From the NCBI RefSeq assembly GCF_000423185.1, contig NZ_AUHM01000018.1:62001-126000 (forward strand): a stretch of 64,000 nucleotides of DNA. The letters run 5' to 3'. Within the stretch, counting starts at the first letter, position 1. Each line of letters begins with the position of its first letter. Positions 35,101 to 41,456 of the stretch are shown one piece after another. The position numbers were made by a program, and so were the translations under genes. The notes under the pieces were generated by a model, which had not been told where the DNA came from, made no database searches, and saw nothing but the letters and a program-made list of their open reading frames with translations. Origin of the DNA: Inquilinus limosus DSM 16000. GTDB taxonomy: Bacteria; Pseudomonadota; Alphaproteobacteria; DSM-16000; Inquilinaceae.

Positions 35101-35177
35101 GGCTAAAGTATACATAAGACACACGACAGGTGCAGCGAGAGCGAAGCGGCATGTCCGCTCGCCCGATGGGAGGCGCC
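35101..35177. promoter_or_regulatory. Divergent gntR/SDR promoter with GTATAC site
   Basis: The compact gap contains TAAA-GTATAC-ATAA (35105-35118). Its GTATAC core is the centre of many FCD-GntR operators. On the minus strand TATACT could also be the -10 box of the regulator gene, so regulator binding would close its own promoter. GGGAGG (35168-35173) is the ribosome site for the SDR start at 35178. Confidence 0.5.
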
Positions 35178-35918
35178 ATGGGCCGGCTGGACGGCAAGCG
35201 TGCGTTCGTGACCGGGGCCGGCCAGGGCATCGGCCGGGCTGTGGCTCTGGCCTTCGCCTATGAGGGCGCAGCGGTGGTGGCGGCGAGCCGCACCCCGGGC
35301 AAGATGGAAGACCTCCCTGCCCTGGCCTCCACGATCAAACCCGTCGGGCTGGACGTCACCGACGGTCCCGCGGTCGAGCGGACGATCGCGGCGGAAGGCC
35401 CCTTCGACATCCTGTTCAACGGCGCCGGCTGGGTGCACAGCGGCACCATCCTCGACTGCAGCGAGGCCGACTGGGCGCGGAGCCTGGACCAGAACGTCAC
35501 CTCGATGTTCCGCACCATCCGGGCGGCGCTGCCGGCGATGCTGGAACGGCGCAGCGGCGCGATCATCAACGTCGCCTCGGTCGCCTCCAGCCTGTCCGGC
35601 GTGCCCGGCCGCGCCGCCTATGGCGCCAGCAAGGCGGCGGTGATCGGCCTGACCAAGGCGGTGGCGCGCGACGTCATCGCCCATGGCGTGCGCTGCAACG
35701 CGCTGTGTCCCGGCACCACGCACACGCCGTCGCTGGAGGAACGGATCGCCGCCGCCCCCGACCCGGAGGCGGCGCGTCGGCAGTTCGTCGCCCGCCAGCC
35801 GATGGGCCGGCTGGGCGACGTGGCGGAAATGGCCGCCGCCGCGGTCTATCTGGCGAGCGACGACGCCGCCTTCACCACCGGAACCGTCCTCGTCGTCGAC
35901 GGCGGGCAGACGCTGTGA
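35178..35918 (+). CDS. SDR family oxidoreductase (DHRS6 / 2-keto-3-deoxy-L-fuconate dehydrogenase-like)
   Basis: 246 residues of a classical short-chain dehydrogenase: cofactor loop TGAGQGIGR, NGAGWVHSGT, catalytic S134 (NVASVASS), Y148 and K152 (YGASKAA), and the end VVDGGQTL. The sequence follows the DHRS6/BDH2 pattern from the first residues (MGRLDGK) to NALCPGTTHTPSLEER. Bacterial members of this group oxidise 2-keto-3-deoxy-sugar acids with NAD. The start at 35178 matches that family N-terminus; ATGs at 35151 and 35166 are possible. It is the first gene of the SDR-TRAP operon, so its substrate is probably the imported acid or a product of it. Confidence 0.85.
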   Translation: MGRLDGKRAFVTGAGQGIGRAVALAFAYEGAAVVAASRTPGKMEDLPALASTIKPVGLDVTDGPAVERTIAAEGPFDILFNGAGWVHSGTILDCSEADWARSLDQNVTSMFRTIRAALPAMLERRSGAIINVASVASSLSGVPGRAAYGASKAAVIGLTKAVARDVIAHGVRCNALCPGTTHTPSLEERIAAAPDPEAARRQFVARQPMGRLGDVAEMAAAAVYLASDDAAFTTGTVLVVDGGQTL

Positions 35919-35950
35919 GCGGCAGGGAGACGGACGCAAAGGAGCAGCAG

Positions 35951-36946
35951 ATGACGAACTGGGGGAGAATGGTCCGGCCGGTCTGCGTCACGCTCGGCCT
36001 CGCGGCGCTGGCCGTTGGGCCGGCTGCGGCGCAGGAGAGCTACACCCTGCGCTTCAACCATGTGCTGGCGCCGGGCGAGCCCTATCACGAGGGCTTCCTG
36101 GCCTGGGCCCAACGGGTCGAGGAGCGCACCAAGGGCGGGCTGAAGATCGAGGTCTTCCACTCCGCCCAGCTGGGCGTCGAGGAGGACATCATCGAGCAGA
36201 TGCGCCAGGGCGCCAATGTCGGGCAGAACACCGACGCCGCCCGGCTCGGCACCTATGTCCCCGGCATCGCCGTGATCAACGGCCCCTATTTCGTCGAGAC
36301 GCTGGAGGAGGTGGGCAAGCTTTCCACCGCCCCGACCGTCGTCGCCTGGCAGGAGGAGCTGGCGAAGCAGCACGGGCTGAAGGTGGTGTGCTTCGACTGG
36401 GTGCAGGGCTACCGCAACTTCTTCACCAACACGCCGGTGCGCAAGCCGGAGGATCTGAGCGGCCAGCGCATCCGCACCCCGCCGGCGCCGATCTGGCAGG
36501 AATCGATCCGCGCGCTCGGCGCCTCGCCGGTCGCCATGGCCTTCGGCGACATGTATCCCGGCCTGCAGCAGCGGGCGATCGACGGGGTCGAGCTGGTCTA
36601 CAGCAACATTCCGGGCGGCCGCTTCTACGAGGTGCTGAGCACCGCCAGCGAGACCAGGCACATCCTGCTGGTGAATTTCGAGGTGGTCAGCGCCGAGTTC
36701 TTCGACAGCCTGCCCCAGGACTATCAGACCGCGCTGGTCGAGGAGTGCCGCCGCGCCGGGCAGGAGACCTCGGCCAAGATCATCGCCCGGGAAGGCGAGA
36801 TCAGGAAGGAGCTGCGGGACCGCGGCATGACCATCGTCGAGGATGTCGACCTGGCCGCCTTCCGCAAGGCCGGCGAGCAGGCTTACCAGACCCTCGGCCT
36901 GGTCGAGGCGAAGCAGAAGGTCCACCAGGAGATCGGCAAGAACTGA
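35951..36946 (+). CDS. TRAP transporter substrate-binding protein (DctP)
   Basis: 331 residues with a Sec signal cleaved after PAAAQ (about residue 28). Family blocks are YTLRFNHVLAPGEPYHEGFL, ERTKGGLKIEVFHSAQLG, the ligand-binding arginine in GQRIRTPPAPIW, and MYPGLQQRAIDGVELVYSNI. It delivers a carboxylate, likely a sugar acid, to the DctQM proteins encoded downstream. AGGAG precedes the ATG. A palindromic repeat separates it from the DctQ gene. Confidence 0.93.
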   Translation: MTNWGRMVRPVCVTLGLAALAVGPAAAQESYTLRFNHVLAPGEPYHEGFLAWAQRVEERTKGGLKIEVFHSAQLGVEEDIIEQMRQGANVGQNTDAARLGTYVPGIAVINGPYFVETLEEVGKLSTAPTVVAWQEELAKQHGLKVVCFDWVQGYRNFFTNTPVRKPEDLSGQRIRTPPAPIWQESIRALGASPVAMAFGDMYPGLQQRAIDGVELVYSNIPGGRFYEVLSTASETRHILLVNFEVVSAEFFDSLPQDYQTALVEECRRAGQETSAKIIAREGEIRKELRDRGMTIVEDVDLAAFRKAGEQAYQTLGLVEAKQKVHQEIGKN

Positions 36947-36955
36947 GCCCAAAGC

Positions 36956-37053
36956 CGTCATTGCGAGGAGGCGAAGCCGACGACGCAATCCAGAAGACGG
37001 TAGAGTGGCCCTGGATTGCTTCCCCCCGGCTCAAGGCCGGGGTCGCAATGACG
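36956..37053. repeat. Palindromic repeat, family B (ATTGCGA type)
   Basis: Nested inverted repeats: CGTCATTGCGA at the left end pairs with TCGCAATGACG at the right, and GCAATCCAG (36984-36993 region) pairs with CTGGATTGC. The whole 98 bp can fold as one long hairpin. This type of element is widespread in alphaproteobacterial intergenic regions. It lies within the operon, between the DctP and DctQ genes. Confidence 0.75.
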
Positions 37054-37079
37054 AGGGATGAAACGGCGGAGGCGGGGTC

Positions 37080-37577
37080 GTGGCGAAAGTCTATTCCATC
37101 CTGTGCAGGGCGGAGGCCGTGGTCGCCGCGACTTTCCTGGTGGCGATGGTCGGGCTGATCTTCCTCGGCGGCGTCGCGCGCATGGCGCACTATCCTCTCA
37201 ACTGGACCACCGACCTCGCCACCTGCCTCTTCGCCTGGGCCTGCTTCCTGTGCGCCGACATCGCCTGGCGCAAGGGCGACCTGATGTCGATCGAGATCCT
37301 GACCGCGCGCCTGCCCGAGGCCGCCCGCCGAGCCCTCACCACCTGCAACCTCGTCATCATCGCCGCCTTCCTGATCTACGTGATCGGCGCCGGGCTGCGA
37401 CTGTCCTGGATCAGCCGCTTCCGCAGCTTCCAGGGCATACCCGACGTCAGCTACTCCTGGGTGACGATGAGCCTGCCGGTCGGGGCGATGCTGCTGCTTC
37501 TGACCACGCTGCTGAAGCTGAAGCAGCTCCACCGCGGCGTCCCGGCGGCCGAGCGGCAGCCGGCGCAGACGGTCTGA
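37080..37577 (+). CDS. TRAP transporter small permease (DctQ)
   Basis: 165 residues with a GTG start after GGCGGAGGCGGGG. The protein has four membrane helices. The sequence is divergent at the first loop (VARMAHYPLNWTTDLATCLF), but AWACFLCADIAWRKGDLMSI is the DctQ hallmark. It pairs with the DctM protein encoded 9 bp downstream. Confidence 0.88.
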   Translation: MAKVYSILCRAEAVVAATFLVAMVGLIFLGGVARMAHYPLNWTTDLATCLFAWACFLCADIAWRKGDLMSIEILTARLPEAARRALTTCNLVIIAAFLIYVIGAGLRLSWISRFRSFQGIPDVSYSWVTMSLPVGAMLLLLTTLLKLKQLHRGVPAAERQPAQTV

Positions 37578-37586
37578 GGCGGCGCC

Positions 37587-38870
37587 ATGCTGATCGTCGC
37601 CATCGCCTTCCTGGTCCTGATGCTGATGGGCATGCCGATGGCGTTCGCCATCGGCATCTCCGGCGCGCTGTTCTTCCTGCAGCATCCGGAGCTGCCCTAC
37701 ACCATCCCGATCCAGCTCACCGTCTCGCAGACCCAGAACTTCGCCCTGCTGGCCGTGCCGCTGTTCATCGTCGCCGGCAATTTCCTCAACAAGTCCGGGA
37801 TCACCGAGCAGCTGCTCAACCTCGCGGCGGTGCTGACCGGCCGGCTGCGCGGCGGCCTGGCCCAGGTGTCGATCGCACTGGCGGCGCTGATGGGCGGCGT
37901 CTCCGGCTCGGCGATCGCCGACGCCGCGATGCAGGCGCGCATGCTGGGACGGGAAATGCTGAAGCGCGGCCTGTCGCGGGGCTTCGCCGCCGGCGTTCTG
38001 TCCTTCGGGTCGCTGCTGACGCCGATCATCCCGCCCGGCATTGGCATGATCATCTACGGCACGATCGGCCAGGTCTCGATCGGCCGGCTGTTCGCCGCCG
38101 GCTTCGTTCCCGCCTTCCTGCTGTGGGCGGCCCTGGCGGCGACGATCTCGCTGACGGCACGGCGCCGCGGCTATCCGCCGGAACGCGCGGCGCGGCCCAC
38201 CGTCGCCGAGGTGACAACGGCGCTGCGCGGCGGCATCTGGGCGCTGCTGTTCCCGGTCTTCCTGCTGCTGGGGCTGCGCCTCGGCATCTTCACCCCGTCC
38301 GAGATCGGCGCCTTCGCCGTGGTCTACGCCATGGTCGTCGGCCTCCTGATCTACCGCAAGCTCGGGCGGCAGAGCTTCCTCGAGGCGCTCGAAGGCAGCC
38401 TCGCCGATGTCGGCGCGGTGATGTTCCTGATCGTGCTGTCGGCGATCTTCAGCTACGGCATCGTGCTGGAGCGGGTGCCGGACACGGTGTCGGCCGCGAT
38501 TCTCGGCCTGACCGACGATCTCGAAATCGTGATGATCCTGATCGTCCTGATGCTGCTGGTGGCCGGCTTCTTCATCGACGCCACGGTGCTGATCATCATG
38601 CTGACGCCGATCTTCCTGCCGCTGATCCGTAGCCTCGGCGGCGATCCGGTGCATTTCGGCCTGGTCTTCATCGTCGCCGCCACCATCGGCAACTTCACCC
38701 CGCCGGTCGGCGCCGCGATGTACGCCGTCTGCTCGATCCTGAAGATCCCGATCGGCGAGTACACGCGCGAATCCCTGCCGCTGTTCGCCGCGGTCGCGCT
38801 GGTGACGCTGCTGCTCGTCTTCCTGCCCTCGGCGGTGCTGTTCGTGCCGAACCTGATCTTCGGCCCGTGA
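37587..38870 (+). CDS. TRAP transporter large permease (DctM)
   Basis: 427 residues with about 12 membrane helices. DctM motifs include GMPMAFAIGISGALFFLQHP, VSGSAIADAAMQARML, LTPIIPPGIGMIIYG and IGNFTPPVGAAMYAVCSIL. It is the last gene of the SDR-DctP-DctQ-DctM operon. Cargo unknown; the SDR encoded with it suggests a deoxy- or keto-sugar acid. Confidence 0.93.
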   Translation: MLIVAIAFLVLMLMGMPMAFAIGISGALFFLQHPELPYTIPIQLTVSQTQNFALLAVPLFIVAGNFLNKSGITEQLLNLAAVLTGRLRGGLAQVSIALAALMGGVSGSAIADAAMQARMLGREMLKRGLSRGFAAGVLSFGSLLTPIIPPGIGMIIYGTIGQVSIGRLFAAGFVPAFLLWAALAATISLTARRRGYPPERAARPTVAEVTTALRGGIWALLFPVFLLLGLRLGIFTPSEIGAFAVVYAMVVGLLIYRKLGRQSFLEALEGSLADVGAVMFLIVLSAIFSYGIVLERVPDTVSAAILGLTDDLEIVMILIVLMLLVAGFFIDATVLIIMLTPIFLPLIRSLGGDPVHFGLVFIVAATIGNFTPPVGAAMYAVCSILKIPIGEYTRESLPLFAAVALVTLLLVFLPSAVLFVPNLIFGP

Positions 38871-38959
38871 CCGCCGCCACGCGGCAGAAATTGTTCCGGG
38901 CTTGTCGGGTCGCGGCGATCCGGATCGTCCTCTGGCGAGATCATGTCTGGAGGCGAGCC

Positions 38960-39286
38960 ATGAACGAAGAACCGGTGATCAAAATGCGTCGCAAAGGCAG
39001 GGAGCTGACGCAGAGCATGCTGATCCCGAGCGAGAGCATGATCGCCGACGCGCTCCGCGCCGCACGGCCCGGCCAGCTGTCGGACCTGGCCGAACTGAGG
39101 CGCGCGCTCGCAGCGAGATACGGCGCCGACGCCTGCTGCCCGGTGACCACGCAGCGGCACCTGGTGCGCATCAGCCAGGACGGCAGCGCGCCCTTCTGGC
39201 GGGTCGTCGATCCCGACCGGCCTTTCGCCCGCAGGATGGCCGGCGGACCGGACCACATCCGCGAAAGGCTGGCCGCCGAACGCTGA
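38960..39286 (+). CDS. Small conserved protein resembling the MGMT/ATL DNA-binding domain
   Basis: 108 residues. The pattern MLIPSESMIADALRAARPGQ, LAELRRALAARYGAD, CPVTTQRHL and FWRVVDPD resembles small bacterial proteins related to the DNA-binding domain of O6-methylguanine methyltransferase, but without the PCHR active-site cysteine motif. It could therefore bind DNA without repairing it. The start at 38960 is set by GGAGG six bases upstream; a GTG start at 38867 would overlap the DctM stop and add an atypical leader. It is convergent with the HxlR gene. Confidence 0.5.
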   Translation: MNEEPVIKMRRKGRELTQSMLIPSESMIADALRAARPGQLSDLAELRRALAARYGADACCPVTTQRHLVRISQDGSAPFWRVVDPDRPFARRMAGGPDHIRERLAAER

Positions 39287-39319
39287 TCGACGAAGTCGCG
39301 CCGGAGCGAACCTCACGGC

Positions 39320-39655
39320 TCAGGGGTGCCGGGCTGCGACCCGCTCCGCATGCTTCTCGCCCCAATCGGCGAGCGGGCCGAGCGCCTGGTTGAGCGAGGC
39401 GCCGAGTTCCGTCACCGAATATTCCACGCGCGGCGGCACCTCATGGAACACCTCGCGGTGGACGAGGCCGTCCGCCTCCATCTCCCGCAGCTGCTGGATC
39501 AGCATCTTCTCACTGATCCCCGGCACCAGCCGCTTCAGTTCGCCGAAGCGCCGGGGCTGGAGCTGGATCTCCCACAGGATCAGCGCCTTCCACTTGCCGC
39601 CGATGACCTCCAGGGCCGGCCCCAGGCCGCAACTGTAGGGCTGCTCTCCCCTCAT
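39320..39655 (-). CDS. HxlR family transcriptional regulator
   Basis: 111 residues, the usual HxlR size. A conserved cysteine (YSCGLGPALEVIGGKWK) near the N-terminus precedes a winged helix (LILWEIQLQPRRFGELKRLV, GISEKMLIQQLREME, VHREVFHEVPPRVEYSVTEL). HxlR proteins often sense aldehydes, quinones or other electrophiles through that cysteine. The gene is divergent from the molybdenum hydroxylase operon and is its likely regulator. Confidence 0.92.
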   Translation of the reverse strand: MRGEQPYSCGLGPALEVIGGKWKALILWEIQLQPRRFGELKRLVPGISEKMLIQQLREMEADGLVHREVFHEVPPRVEYSVTELGASLNQALGPLADWGEKHAERVAARHP

Positions 39656-39956
39656 GATACCAGCTGCCCGAAACGTTGACCCGTCATGGCGAGCCCCGAA
39701 GGGGCGCGGCCATCCAGCGGCACAGGCCCCTGGATGGCCACGGCGCTCCGCGCCTCGCCATGACGGGGAAGAGACCGAAGAATCGATCTCAAAGACTGCT
39801 GGTGTGACTCCCTCATATCACAAACTCCACAATTCTTACCACGAGGTAAGTACCTGAGTTTTAGGTAGGTACTTGAGGAAAATCAATCAACCAATACCTT
39901 CCAAGCAACCGAGCGAGCCGAACCCGGCCTCGGGCGCAGCAGGAAGGGCGAGACAT
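39656..39956. promoter_or_regulatory. Divergent hxlR / molybdenum hydroxylase control region
   Basis: No gene lies in these 301 bp. After a palindromic repeat (39681-39766) comes an AT-rich stretch with two overlapping inverted repeats: TTACC-ACGA-GGTAA (39836-39849) and AAGTACCT-N11-AGGTACTT (39848-39874). These are good candidates for HxlR dimer sites. AGGAAGGG before ATG 39957 is the ribosome site of the operon. Confidence 0.6.
39681..39766. repeat. Palindromic repeat, family B variant
   Basis: CCGTCATGGCGAG at the left end pairs with CTCGCCATGACGG at the right. Inner arms GGCCATCCAG and CTGGATGGCC also pair, giving one long hairpin. The plan matches the element at 36956-37053 (outer GTCAT.GCGA arms, inner ATCCAG arms), so the two belong to one superfamily. 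Confidence 0.75.
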
Positions 39957-40463
39957 ATGGACGCCGAACCCAACACCATCGAATCTCCCGGGGATGCGAC
40001 AGCGGAGGTGACCCTGCGGGTCAACGGCCGCACGCGGCGCCTCCGGATCGATCCTCGGGTCACGCTGCTCGACGCGCTCCGCGACCATCTCGGCCTGACC
40101 GGGAGCAAGAAGGGCTGCGACCGCGGCGAATGCGGCGCCTGCACGGTGCACATCGACGGCCGCCGGGCTCTGTCGTGCCTGACGCTGGCGGTCATGGCCG
40201 AGGGCCGCGAGATCACCACGATCGAGGGGCTGGCCGAGGGCGACCGGCTGCACCCCGTGCAGGCCGCCTTCATCGAACATGACGCGTTCCAGTGCGGCTT
40301 CTGCACGCCGGGGCAGATCATGTCGGCGGTCGCCTGCATCCGCGAGGGGCATGCCGGCTCGGACGATGAGATCCGCGAGTTCATGAGCGGCAATCTCTGC
40401 CGCTGCGCCGCCTATCCGCAGATCGTCGCCGCGGTGCGTGCGGCGGCCGCGACCGGAGCCTGA
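39957..40463 (+). CDS. (2Fe-2S)-binding subunit of a xanthine dehydrogenase-family hydroxylase
   Basis: 168 residues with two [2Fe-2S] domains. The plant-ferredoxin-type cluster is bound by GCDRGECGACTVHIDG and the later SC of ALSCLTL (C54, C59, C62, C74). The second cluster is bound by QCGFCTPGQ and NLCRCAAYP. It is the small subunit of a three-part molybdenum enzyme like aldehyde oxidoreductase PaoABC or isoquinoline 1-oxidoreductase. It has no Tat signal, unlike PaoA, so the enzyme may be cytoplasmic. The start at 39957 is set by AGGAAGGG. Confidence 0.92.
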   Translation: MDAEPNTIESPGDATAEVTLRVNGRTRRLRIDPRVTLLDALRDHLGLTGSKKGCDRGECGACTVHIDGRRALSCLTLAVMAEGREITTIEGLAEGDRLHPVQAAFIEHDAFQCGFCTPGQIMSAVACIREGHAGSDDEIREFMSGNLCRCAAYPQIVAAVRAAAATGA

Positions 40464-40466
40464 CCC

Positions 40467-41456
40467 ATGCAGAGCTTCGCCTATGAACGGGCTTCGACCC
40501 TGGCGCAGGCCATCGGCGCCGCGGCCAAGCCGGGCACGGCGGTGATCGCCGGCGGCACCGAGCTGCTGAACTGGATGAAGGACGGCATCGCCGCGCCGCG
40601 GCGCCTGGTCGATCTGAATCGCGTTCCCGGCCTGGACGGCGTCACGGCCGACGCGCACGGCCTCCGGATCGGGGCGCTGGCCCGGATGAGCGATCTGGCC
40701 GAGCATCCGGCGATCCGGCGCGATTATCCCGCGATCTCGCAGGCTCTGCTGCAGAGCGCCTCCGCCCAGATCCGCACCATGGCCTCGATCGGTGGCAACC
40801 TGATGCAGCGCACCCGCTGCCCCTATTTCCGGGCCGAGGTCGAGCTGCCCTGCAACCGGCGCCGGCCGGGCAGCGGCTGTGCTGCGCTGGCGGGCGAGGA
40901 CCGGTCGGCCGCGATCTTCGGCTGGACCGAGCACTGCATCGCGACCCACCCGTCGGACGTGGCGGTGGCGCTGGCCGCGCTCGACGCCGTGCTGCATGTC
41001 GACGGGCCCGGCGGACCGCGTGCGATCCCGGTGACGGAGTTCCACCGCCTGCCCGACGACCCCTCCGTCCCCGAGACCGTGCTGGAGCCCGGCGAACTGG
41101 TCACAGCGATCGAGGTGCCGGCCTCCGCCGCCGCGCGGCGGTCGCATTACCTCAAGCTGCGCGAGCGGGCGTCCTACGAATTCGCGCTGGTCTCGGCGGC
41201 GGTCGGGCTCGACCTCGACGGCGATGTCATCCGCGAGGCGCGGATCGCGCTCGGCGGCGTCGCGGCGAAGCCGTGGCGGCTGCGGGACGCGGAGGAAGCC
41301 CTGCGCGGCATGGCGTCGGCGGACGAGCCGGCGCTGCGGCGCGCCCTGGACGCCGGCTTCGCCGAGGCGCGGCCGCGGCGCGGCAACGGCTTCAAGGTGG
41401 AACTGGCCAAACGCGCCGTCATCCGGGCGCTGCAGATCGCGGGAGGCGCGGCATGA
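40467..41456 (+). CDS. FAD-binding subunit of a xanthine dehydrogenase-family hydroxylase
   Basis: 329 residues of the CO dehydrogenase/xanthine dehydrogenase FAD family. FAD motifs are VIAGGTELLNWMKDGI and TMASIGGNLMQRTRCPYFRA. The stretch PCNRRRPGSGCAAL supplies cysteines typical of PaoB-type medium subunits, which carry an extra [4Fe-4S] cluster in that loop. It is flanked by the small subunit (3-bp gap) and the large subunit (ATGA overlap), so the three are co-translated. It passes electrons from the iron-sulfur clusters to an external acceptor. Confidence 0.92.
   Translation: MQSFAYERASTLAQAIGAAAKPGTAVIAGGTELLNWMKDGIAAPRRLVDLNRVPGLDGVTADAHGLRIGALARMSDLAEHPAIRRDYPAISQALLQSASAQIRTMASIGGNLMQRTRCPYFRAEVELPCNRRRPGSGCAALAGEDRSAAIFGWTEHCIATHPSDVAVALAALDAVLHVDGPGGPRAIPVTEFHRLPDDPSVPETVLEPGELVTAIEVPASAAARRSHYLKLRERASYEFALVSAAVGLDLDGDVIREARIALGGVAAKPWRLRDAEEALRGMASADEPALRRALDAGFAEARPRRGNGFKVELAKRAVIRALQIAGGAA

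Noticed and set aside
34046-35230. Minus-strand extension that would fuse extra sequence to the antiporter
   Set aside because: The extension is the out-of-frame image of the GntR gene and has no membrane or known domain; the antiporter starts at 34045.
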